From Deltaproteobacteria bacterium (GTDB lineage: Bacteria > Myxococcota > Polyangia > Haliangiales > Haliangiaceae), in contig JAGSPR010000431.1 of NCBI GenBank assembly GCA_018262455.1, positions 1 through 7,803 of the forward strand: a stretch of 7,803 bases of DNA. The letters run 5' to 3'. Both the position numbers and the translations under genes were made by a program. Under the pieces are notes generated by a model, which made no database searches, was not told the origin of the DNA, and saw nothing but the letters and a program-made list of their open reading frames with translations. Positions 1-5,517 of the stretch are shown piece by piece (the first letter of the stretch is position 1; the number at the start of each line of letters is the position of its first letter).

Positions 1-102
1 GCTCCAGGGCTCCGCCCCCCTACCGGCGCGCCGGCAGGGTTCCCCCCGATCGCTCCAGGGCTCCGCCCCCCTACCGGCGCGCCGGCAGGGTTCCGCCCGA
101 TC
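1..102. repeat. Two tandem copies of a 51-bp GC-rich palindromic repeat
   Basis: Two head-to-tail 51-bp units occupy 1-51 and 52-102 and differ at one base (TTCCCCCC in the first, TTCCGCCC in the second). Each begins GCTCCAGGGCTCC, ends in GATC, and carries a perfect 12-bp palindrome CCGGCGCGCCGG, extended on both sides to CCCT-N-palindrome-N-AGGG. The array may continue left of the window. It lies 14 bp past the stop codon of the minus-strand flippase gene. An identical 51-bp copy sits inside a glycosyltransferase gene at 2238-2288, so this is a dispersed family and not only a local tandem repeat. The hairpin could slow or end transcription of the flippase mRNA, but no T-tract is present, so I do not call a terminator. 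I do not recognise the family by name. Confidence 0.93.
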
Positions 103-116
103 GCACGGGACGCGGG

Positions 117-1652
117 TCACTCGCGCGGTGACGAGCGGTGGTCATGGAGCCGGAAGCTCAGCCAGCGCACGATGTACGACAGGTCGCGGGCGGACAGGAC
201 CCCGACCGCGCGCGCGACCGGAATGTAGATCACGCCGAACGCGATCACCGCGACCACGAGCCGCGGTCCAGCCGCGATCGGTAGCCCGCTCTTGGCGATC
301 CACACGACGGCTCCGACGACGCCAGCGACGGCGAGGCCTCTCGCCAGCTCGCGCCAGGGCAGCACGCGCCCGAGCCCGACGGACATCGCCTCTGCGATCC
401 GCGACAGCGTCCACAGCCATGGCGGGACGCTCGACAGCAGCGTCGCGAGCGCGGCCCCCGGATAGCCGAACAGGTAGGTCAGGGGGAACGTGAGGATCGC
501 GTTCGTCGTGACGAGGAGCACGCTCGCCACGAGCAGCGCGCGGGTCTGGTTGATCGCTTGCAGCATCGCGCCGTAGCTCGCCACCCGGTGGAGCAGCACG
601 GCCGTGAACAGCTGGAACGGCAAGGTCGCGCGGGCGTAGCTGGCACCGAACAGCAACTCGACGAGCTCGGGTGCGATCACGAGCACCACGATCGTGAGCG
701 GGAACACGACGAGCGAGGTCTTGAGCGCATTCGCGAACCACAGCGTCCGCAGGTCCTCGGTGCGCCGGTTCGCAAACAGCTCGACGTAGCGGACCTGCAT
801 CACGGCGCCGATCGCGTACGGGATCATGCTGATCAGTGGGAGCTCCCACGACGCGGCCGTGTAGATCCCGAAGATCTCGGTGCTGAGCAGGATGTTGACC
901 ACGTACTTGTCGATCTGCGGGTTGAGCTTGCCGCAGAGCTGCGCGAGGCCGGCCGGGAACGAGAACCGCAACAGCTCGCGCAGCTCGTGGCCGACGAGCC
1001 AGGGGGTGTCGTCCAGCCTCGGGAACACCCGACGCAACAGCCACAGGTGGACGACGAGGCGGAGGCTGGTCGCGATCGCGAGCAGGATCGGCGTCCAGGT
1101 GACCTCGAGGCCGAAGATCGCCGGCGCGACGATCGCGAGCGCGTTGAGCGCCGCGTAAGAGGTCTGGAGGACCGAGGCGGCGCGGGCACGGCGCCGCGCG
1201 AGCAGCTGATTGATCGCCGGCTGGGTCGGCATCGCGAACAGCAGCGCAAGCGCGATCCATGGCAGCGCGGGCACGAGATCCACGTCGGGCTTGGAGAGCG
1301 AAACGCCCACCGCGATCGCGACCGCGATCACGGGAACCGCCATCACGAGCAACAGGAACGAGGTCTGGCGCACCACCGTCGGCGCCCGCTGGTGATCGCG
1401 GCCGACGAAGAAGAACACCGCGTCCGCCAGGCCGAGCGAGCCGAGCGCGTACGAGGTGTCGAACAACAGGAGGATCGTGGCGACGTACGCGAAGGCCGTC
1501 GTGTCATAGACGTGTGTCGCGATCCCGATCGTGATGAGGCCCAGCAGCGACGACGCGAGCCGGCTGTACAGGTAGAGCCCCGCATCGTTCGAGCGCCGAT
1601 CATGATCGGCTTGTTCGTCGGACTGGAGCTTGGGATCTACGTCGGTGGCCAT
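117..1652 (-). CDS. Polysaccharide/oligosaccharide flippase, Wzx-like (MOP superfamily)
   Basis: This is an inner-membrane protein of 511 residues predicted to move a lipid-linked oligosaccharide from the cytoplasmic to the periplasmic face. About 12-14 hydrophobic segments are visible, including those near residues 33-50, 53-73, 97-119, 128-141, 163-182, 186-206, 310-330, 372-392, 438-455 and 463-482. A hydrophilic N-terminus of about 25 residues precedes them. The mid-protein stretch around residues 241-268 (DKY, then FGIYTAA) resembles the loop region of polysaccharide-synthesis flippases. Length and segment count fit the family. The start is uncertain: ATG at 1652 opens a normal hydrophilic leader (MATDVDPK), while ATG at 1679 would add nine residues (MPLCCGIAK). 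Neither has a clear Shine-Dalgarno sequence. Further upstream starts would overlap the divergent glycosyltransferase. No matching Wzy polymerase or ligase is in the window, so the carried glycan is unknown. Confidence 0.9.
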   Translation of the reverse strand: MATDVDPKLQSDEQADHDRRSNDAGLYLYSRLASSLLGLITIGIATHVYDTTAFAYVATILLLFDTSYALGSLGLADAVFFFVGRDHQRAPTVVRQTSFLLLVMAVPVIAVAIAVGVSLSKPDVDLVPALPWIALALLFAMPTQPAINQLLARRRARAASVLQTSYAALNALAIVAPAIFGLEVTWTPILLAIATSLRLVVHLWLLRRVFPRLDDTPWLVGHELRELLRFSFPAGLAQLCGKLNPQIDKYVVNILLSTEIFGIYTAASWELPLISMIPYAIGAVMQVRYVELFANRRTEDLRTLWFANALKTSLVVFPLTIVVLVIAPELVELLFGASYARATLPFQLFTAVLLHRVASYGAMLQAINQTRALLVASVLLVTTNAILTFPLTYLFGYPGAALATLLSSVPPWLWTLSRIAEAMSVGLGRVLPWRELARGLAVAGVVGAVVWIAKSGLPIAAGPRLVVAVIAFGVIYIPVARAVGVLSARDLSYIVRWLSFRLHDHRSSPRE

Positions 1653-1694
1653 CTTGGCGATGCCGCAGCATAGTGGCATAAGCTTGCCGAGCGC
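1653..1694. promoter_or_regulatory. Short divergent intergenic region, presumed promoters for flippase and operon
   Basis: Only 42 bp separate the likely start codons of the minus-strand flippase and the plus-strand glycosyltransferase operon, so control elements for both directions must lie here or inside the opposing genes. The stretch around 1671-1685 is AT-richer than its surroundings and includes CATAAG on the plus strand, with TATGCC and ACTATG on the minus strand, which are weak -10 candidates. I see no convincing -35 partner or operator palindrome. The call rests mainly on gene arrangement. Confidence 0.25.
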
Positions 1695-2396
1695 ATGCCT
1701 ACGCCGATCGGCTTCCTCCGCCACAACTTCTTGCCGCGATCGGAGACGTTCATCTACGGGTCTCTGCGTGCGCTCGAGGACGCGGGAGAGTTCTCGGTCC
1801 GGGTCTTCGCGACCCGGCAACTCCTGCCAGAACGCTACCCGTGTTCCGACCTGACTCAGCTACGCGGGTTCGCGCGGAGCTGGTACCTCGCGACCCGCCG
1901 CGCACCAGCGTTCACCCGGTGGGCGCGGAGCGTGCGCCTGATCCACGCCCACCTCGGACAGACGGGTCCGTATGCGATGGCCGGGGCCGCGAAGGCGGGG
2001 ATCCCGTTCGTGGTGTCCTATTATGGCCACGACGTCGCCCTGTACCGGGCCCGCGAGCGGTTCGAGAGCTGGGCGTGGTGGCACACGCTGCTCCGACGAC
2101 GCATGTTCGCGCGCGCGGCGAAGATCATCGTGTTGTCGCGCCACATGCAGCAGGCGCTCGAGGATCAGGGCTGCCCCGCCGAGAAGATCGAGATCGTGCG
2201 GCTCGGGGTCGATCTGGCGCGGTTCGATGCGCCGATCGCTCCAGGGCTCCGCCCCCCTACCGGCGCGCCGGCAGGGTTCCCCCCGATCGCACGTGATCGC
2301 GCCTCGCGCCCCCTGCGGGTCCTGATGGTCCCGGCGCGCCGGCAGGGTTCCCCCCGATCGCACGTGATCGCGCCTCGCGCCCCCTGCGGGTCCTGA
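1695..2396 (+). CDS. Family-4 glycosyltransferase, N-terminal half (split by a frameshifting duplication)
   Basis: This is the acceptor-binding half of a GT4 (GT-B fold) glycosyltransferase of the WcaL/AmsK-like type found in exopolysaccharide loci; the 233-residue ORF covers only half the enzyme. Family features are RHNFLPRSETFIYGSLRALE at residues 9-28, HAHLGQTG at 84-91, YYGHDV at 109-114, the LSRHMQQAL helix and the EKIEIVRLGVDLARF strand and turn at 163-177. Residues 182-198 (APGLRPPTGAPAGFPPI) are encoded entirely by the 51-bp repeat and lie in the interdomain linker. The natural frame continues through RPLRVLMV to residue 212; residues 213-233 are an out-of-frame tail created by the second copy of a 71-bp duplication, ending at TGA 2394-2396. 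The ATG at 1695 is the only ATG after the in-frame stop TAG at 1671; its ribosome binding site is weak. As it stands the fragment lacks the donor-sugar domain and is unlikely to work alone. Confidence 0.85.
   Translation: MPTPIGFLRHNFLPRSETFIYGSLRALEDAGEFSVRVFATRQLLPERYPCSDLTQLRGFARSWYLATRRAPAFTRWARSVRLIHAHLGQTGPYAMAGAAKAGIPFVVSYYGHDVALYRARERFESWAWWHTLLRRRMFARAAKIIVLSRHMQQALEDQGCPAEKIEIVRLGVDLARFDAPIAPGLRPPTGAPAGFPPIARDRASRPLRVLMVPARRQGSPRSHVIAPRAPCGS
2238..2288 (+). repeat. In-frame 51-bp repeat inside the glycosyltransferase gene
   Basis: This copy is base-for-base identical to positions 1-51, in the same orientation. It begins at a codon boundary of the host gene and is exactly 17 codons long, so it adds 17 residues without disturbing the frame. 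GATCGC is found at both ends (2234-2239 and 2285-2290), which could be a target duplication or part of the repeat's own periodicity. The next five bases, GCACG at 2289-2293, also match those after the second left-edge copy (103-107), so the true element may extend a few bases past 51. Confidence 0.95.
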
Positions 2397-2401
2397 TGGT
2401 C
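2260..2401 (+). repeat. Exact 71-bp tandem duplication causing a frameshift
   Basis: Positions 2260-2330 and 2331-2401 are identical over all 71 bases. Each copy holds the right half of the 51-bp repeat (29 bp from the palindrome CCGGCGCGCCGG to GATC) plus 42 bp of glycosyltransferase sequence ending in ATGGTC. Since 71 is 3 x 23 + 2, the second copy shifts the frame. Deleting either copy joins codon GTC at 2328-2330 to GGC at 2402 and gives RVLMVGREVDKKG, the expected first strand and phosphate-binding loop of a GT4 C-terminal domain. Perfect identity suggests a recent event, ongoing expansion and contraction, or an assembly error. Confidence 0.95.
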
Positions 2402-2941
2402 GGCCGCGAGGTCGACAAGAAGGGGTTCGATGACGGGGTGCGCGCGTGCCGGGCCGCGATCGATCGCGGCGTCGCCTGCGAGCTGACCGTGCTTGGCACG
2501 GGGGGGCCGCTGGCGGAGCCCCTGCGCAAGCTCGCCGACGAGCTCGGGGTGCAGGTGGCCTGGCCCGACCCTGCGTCGTCGGTGGCCGAGGCGATGGCGC
2601 ACGCCGATGTGCTGCTCGCGCCGAGCCGGACCGCCGCCAACGGCGACCAGGAAGGGACTCCGACGGTCATCATCGAGGCCGGGGCCGCCAGGCTGGCCGT
2701 CGTGTCGACCCGCCACGCGGGAATTCCCGAGCAGGTCGAGCAGGGCGTCACCGGGATCCTCGCCGACGAGCGCGACATCGAGGGGCTGGCCGAGGCGCTC
2801 GTCGCGCTCGCCCGCGATCCCGAGCGTCGAGCCGCGATGGGGGAGGCAGCTCGCGGCAAGATGCGGCGAGAATACAGCCTCACCGCACACGCCGAACGGC
2901 TCCAAGAGGTATACGCCTCTGTGCTACGAGGACCTGCGTGA
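2396..2941 (+). CDS. Family-4 glycosyltransferase, C-terminal donor-binding half
   Basis: This 181-residue ORF is the nucleotide-sugar-binding domain (Glycos_transf_1 type) of the same GT4 enzyme whose N-terminal half ends just upstream. It has the phosphate-loop motif VGREVDKKG at residues 2-10, the LGTGGPL turn at 33-39, and the catalytic E-x7-E motif EGTPTVIIE with E86 and E94, followed by VVSTRHAGIPEQV as in WcaL-like enzymes. Its ATG at 2396 overlaps the stop of the upstream half (TGATG), so ribosomes ending there could restart and make a separate polypeptide. Without one copy of the 71-bp duplication the two halves form one protein of 391 residues, normal for the family, so a broken single gene is the simplest reading. 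The 3' end overlaps the rfbF start as GTGA. Confidence 0.85.
   Translation: MVGREVDKKGFDDGVRACRAAIDRGVACELTVLGTGGPLAEPLRKLADELGVQVAWPDPASSVAEAMAHADVLLAPSRTAANGDQEGTPTVIIEAGAARLAVVSTRHAGIPEQVEQGVTGILADERDIEGLAEALVALARDPERRAAMGEAARGKMRREYSLTAHAERLQEVYASVLRGPA
2453..2470. repeat. 18-bp perfect palindrome within coding sequence
   Basis: GCCGCGATCGATCGCGGC equals its own reverse complement. It encodes AAIDRG in the donor domain of the glycosyltransferase, starting 52 bp after the tandem duplication. Given the heavy use of GCG, ATC and CGC codons here, chance is a reasonable explanation. Confidence 0.6.
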
Positions 2942-3741
2942 CCAGTACCAATGACCCCACCTCCGTCCCCGTCGTGATCCTGTGCGGTGGCCAAGGAATG
3001 CGGATCCGCGAGGCCGCGGAGCACAAGCCCAAGCCGATGGTGGAGGTCGCCGGTCGGCCGATCCTCTGGCACATCATGAGCTTCTACGCGGCTCACGGGT
3101 TCACCGACTTCATCCTCTGCCTCGGCCACATGGGCGATGTGATCAAGCGCTACTTCCTCGACTTCGCCGCGCTGTCGAGCGACTTCACGGTCGACCTGTC
3201 GGCGCCCGGCCGGATCGAGTTCCACCAGAACGAGGCGCGCAACTGGCGCGTCACCTGCGTCGATACCGGCCAGAGCTCGATGACGGGTGCCCGCCTCGCG
3301 CGCGTCGCGCCCTATCTGAAGGGGCGCGAGTTCATGTTGACCTATGGCGACGGGTTGTCCGACGTCGACGTCCCGAAGCTGCTCGCGTTCCACCGGGCCC
3401 ACGGCAAGCTCGCGACGGTGACAGGGGTCCGCCCCCCGGGCCGGTTCGGCGAGCTCGCCGTCGAGGGGGACGTCGTGCGCGCGTTCGCGGAGAAACCGAC
3501 CGCCGATGACGGGGGCCTGATCAACGGTGGGTTCTTCGTGTTCGACCGGGCGTTCCTCGACTACGTCAGCGCCGACGAGAGATGCACGCTCGAAGGCGAG
3601 CCGCTGGAACGCTGCGCGCGCGACGGACAATTGCGGGTCCATCATCACCGCGGGTTCTGGCAATGCATGGACACGTACCGGGACCTCGTCAAGCTCGAGG
3701 AGCTGGCGACCAAGGGCCGCGCGCCATGGAGGATCGCATGA
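2938..3741 (+). CDS. rfbF: Glucose-1-phosphate cytidylyltransferase
   Basis: This cytoplasmic enzyme makes CDP-glucose and pyrophosphate from CTP and glucose 1-phosphate, the first committed step to CDP-linked deoxyhexoses. Its 267 residues compare with about 257 for known RfbF proteins. Visible motifs are the nucleotide-binding loop LCGGQGMRIRE (15-25), KPKPMVEVAGRPILWHIM (30-47), YGDGLSDVD (136-144) with the metal-binding acidic residues, VRPPGRFGEL (164-173), EKP (185-187), INGGFFVFD (195-203), and GFWQCMDTYRDLVKLEEL (239-256). In this last motif, cysteine stands where RfbF proteins usually have proline. These are specific to RfbF rather than to RmlA or GalU. The GTG start at 2938 overlaps the previous stop as GTGA, suggesting translational coupling; the first 10 residues precede the conserved fold. 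The gene's end overlaps the next start as ATGA. Confidence 0.92.
   Translation: MTSTNDPTSVPVVILCGGQGMRIREAAEHKPKPMVEVAGRPILWHIMSFYAAHGFTDFILCLGHMGDVIKRYFLDFAALSSDFTVDLSAPGRIEFHQNEARNWRVTCVDTGQSSMTGARLARVAPYLKGREFMLTYGDGLSDVDVPKLLAFHRAHGKLATVTGVRPPGRFGELAVEGDVVRAFAEKPTADDGGLINGGFFVFDRAFLDYVSADERCTLEGEPLERCARDGQLRVHHHRGFWQCMDTYRDLVKLEELATKGRAPWRIA
3728..3733 (+). promoter_or_regulatory. Shine-Dalgarno sequence fixing the dehydratase start
   Basis: GGAGGA ends four bases before ATG 3738 and lies inside the last codons of rfbF. It supports ATG 3738 over the in-frame ATG at 3726, which has no comparable site. It is the clearest ribosome binding site in the window. Confidence 0.75.
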
Positions 3742-4718
3742 GTACGACCTGGACCGATCGACAGGTATTCGTGACCGGCGCGACCGGTCTGCTCGGTAGC
3801 CATCTCACGTCGAAGCTCGTCGAGAGTGGCGCGAACGTCGTGTGCCTCGTGCGTGACGAGGTCGCGGCGAGCCATTTCCACCGGCTCGGCCTGGCCACGC
3901 GCGTGACGGTCGTCCGCGGCCAGCTCGAGGATTACCCGCTGCTCGAGCGCGCGCTCAACGAGCACGAGATCGACACCGTGTTCCATTGCGCGGCGCAGGC
4001 GATCGTCGGCACCGCGAATCGCAACCCGCTCTCGACCTGGGAGAGCAACGTTCGCGGGACCTACCACCTGCTCGAGGCGTGTCGCCGCAACCACAAGCTG
4101 ATCAAGCGCGTCGTGGTGGCGTCGTCCGACAAGGCCTACGGCGATCAGCCCGTGCTGCCCTACACCGAGGACTCTCCGCTCGAGGGCCGGTTTCCGTATG
4201 ACTGCTCCAAGAGCTGCACCGATCTGATCACCCGGAGCTACTTCGAGACGTACGAGGTCCCGGTGTGCATCACGCGCTGCGGCAACCTGTTCGGACCGGG
4301 CGATCTCAACTGGAACCGGATCGTTCCTGGCACGATCCGCTCGGCCGTGCGCGGCGAGCGTCCCGTGATCCGGTCCGACGGCAAGTTCGTCCGTGACTAC
4401 GTCTACGTCGAGGATGCCGTCAACGCGTACATGACGACCGCGGAGGCGATCGGCCGCGAGGGGATCGCCGGCGAAGCCTTCAACTTCGCCGACGGCCGGC
4501 CGATGACCGTGATCGAGATCTGTGCCGCGACCCTGGCTGCCGTCGGTGGCAAGGGCCTCGAGCCCGTGGTCCTCGGGCAGGGCTCGCACGAGATCCGCGA
4601 GCAGTTCCTCGATTCGAGCAAGGCCCGCACGCGCCTCGGGTGGAAGCCCTTGCACGGCATCAGCGAAGGGCTGACGCGGACCGTCAGCTGGTATCGCGAT
4701 CACCTTCGGGCCTCGTGA
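3738..4718 (+). CDS. SDR-family sugar-nucleotide dehydratase, probable CDP-glucose 4,6-dehydratase (RfbG-like)
   Basis: This is an extended short-chain dehydrogenase of 326 residues that likely converts CDP-glucose to CDP-4-keto-6-deoxyglucose using bound NAD. The NAD loop is GATGLLGSH at 14-22, followed by HCAAQ at 83-87, the active-site segment ASSDKAYGD at 128-136, and YDCSK at 154-158 with catalytic Y154 and K158. Conserved C-terminal motifs are TRCGNLFGPGDLNWNRIVPG (179-198) and RDYVYVEDAVNAY (219-231). SDK rather than TDE at the active site matches the CDP-glucose dehydratase group better than RmlB. Position directly after rfbF, with an ATGA overlap and a strong ribosome binding site, supports CDP-glucose as substrate. 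It is somewhat shorter than typical RfbG (about 350-360), and a GDP-mannose-dehydratase-like or epimerase role cannot be excluded from sequence alone. Confidence 0.82.
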   Translation: MSTTWTDRQVFVTGATGLLGSHLTSKLVESGANVVCLVRDEVAASHFHRLGLATRVTVVRGQLEDYPLLERALNEHEIDTVFHCAAQAIVGTANRNPLSTWESNVRGTYHLLEACRRNHKLIKRVVVASSDKAYGDQPVLPYTEDSPLEGRFPYDCSKSCTDLITRSYFETYEVPVCITRCGNLFGPGDLNWNRIVPGTIRSAVRGERPVIRSDGKFVRDYVYVEDAVNAYMTTAEAIGREGIAGEAFNFADGRPMTVIEICAATLAAVGGKGLEPVVLGQGSHEIREQFLDSSKARTRLGWKPLHGISEGLTRTVSWYRDHLRAS

Positions 4719-4737
4719 TCCTGGCCCGGGTGCCCGC

Positions 4738-5508
4738 GTGCGGGTGATCGTGTGCGGCGGCCGCGGCTTCATCGGCCGCAGGATCGTCGCGGCACTCGCG
4801 GCGCGCGGGCACGACGTCGTCGCGATCGGGCGAGGCGAGTCGGCGGCCGGAGACGTGATGATCTGGGCCGCGGGCCAGCGCATGCCGGACCTCGCCAGCA
4901 ATCGCGAGATCCATGTCGAGGGTGCCCTCGCCGCCGTGCGCGCCACGGGTGCGAGCCGGGTCATCGTGTTGTCGACAGGTGAGTGCTACGGCGACGCGCC
5001 GCTGCCGTGGCGCGAGGACGGGCCGGCGCTCGGCACCAGCGCCTACGCGCGCGCGAAGCTCGAAGCGGAACAGGCGGTCGCGGCGATCGCCCCGACCGTG
5101 GTGCTCCGGGTGGGCGTTGGCTACGGACCCGGGCAGGCACCGGGCATGCTCTTGCCCTCGATCGCGACCGCGCTCCGGGCCGGGCAGCACATCGCGCTCA
5201 CCGACGGGATCCAGACCCGCGACTTCGTCTATGTCGACGATGTCGCGGAGGCCGTGGTGCGCGCGCTCGTCGTGGCTCCGCAGATCATCAACGTCAGCTC
5301 GGGCCAGGAAGTCGCGGTGCGCGACGTGTGCCTCCAGCTCGGACGCCTGTTCGGCCGCGAGCAGCTGCTCGGCTTCGGCGAGATCCCGCGCCGCGAGGTC
5401 GACGCGCTGCGCTACGTGCTCGACGTCCAGCGTGCCGCGACCGTCCTCGGCTGGCGCGCCACGACCCCGCTCTCCGTCGGGCTCGCACGTCTCGCGCTGC
5501 CTGCTTGA
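4738..5508 (+). CDS. Short NAD-dependent epimerase/dehydratase or 4-ketoreductase (SDR)
   Basis: This 256-residue SDR protein probably reduces or epimerises the keto-sugar nucleotide made by the upstream dehydratase. It has the dinucleotide loop CGGRGFIG (6-13), the catalytic serine/threonine region VLSTGECYG (77-85), the Y-x3-K pair in SAYARAK (Y103, K107), RVGVGYGPGQ (124-133) and the substrate-side motif TRDFVYVDDVAEAV (160-173). It is shorter than the usual 300 or more. Strand 2 (HDVVAIGRG) is followed within about ten residues by the strand-4-like DVMIWAAGQ, so the strand-3 region is largely missing. The start is GTG at 4738, 19 bp after the previous stop, without a strong ribosome binding site; GTG at 4744 is an alternative. 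CDP-abequose- or paratose-synthase-like activity fits the pathway, but specificity is inferred from context. Confidence 0.8.
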   Translation: MRVIVCGGRGFIGRRIVAALAARGHDVVAIGRGESAAGDVMIWAAGQRMPDLASNREIHVEGALAAVRATGASRVIVLSTGECYGDAPLPWREDGPALGTSAYARAKLEAEQAVAAIAPTVVLRVGVGYGPGQAPGMLLPSIATALRAGQHIALTDGIQTRDFVYVDDVAEAVVRALVVAPQIINVSSGQEVAVRDVCLQLGRLFGREQLLGFGEIPRREVDALRYVLDVQRAATVLGWRATTPLSVGLARLALPA

Positions 5509-5517
5509 GGACCGACC

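Noticed and set aside
1..102. Possible CRISPR array
   Set aside because: The 51-bp units abut directly with no unique spacers, and there are no cas genes; this is a tandem palindromic repeat.
112..134. Inverted repeat GTCAC...GTGAC at the flippase stop codon
   Set aside because: Five-base-pair stem partly inside the coding sequence, without a T-tract; likely chance.
1072..1079. Repeated GCGATCGC octamers (also at 1312, 5083, 5995 and 6145), reminiscent of cyanobacterial HIP1
   Set aside because: They fall in coding sequence and follow from frequent GCG, ATC and CGC codons in both directions. Showing real enrichment would need a genome-wide count against a codon-based model.
558..1673. Plus-strand open frame of 371 codons opposite the flippase
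   Set aside because: The minus-strand reading gives a clear multi-span membrane protein, whereas this frame gives a charged, low-complexity peptide dominated by R, E, D and Q.
2257..3663. Minus-strand open frame of 468 codons opposite the glycosyltransferase and rfbF
   Set aside because: Antisense shadow of strongly supported genes; low-complexity composition and no family motif.
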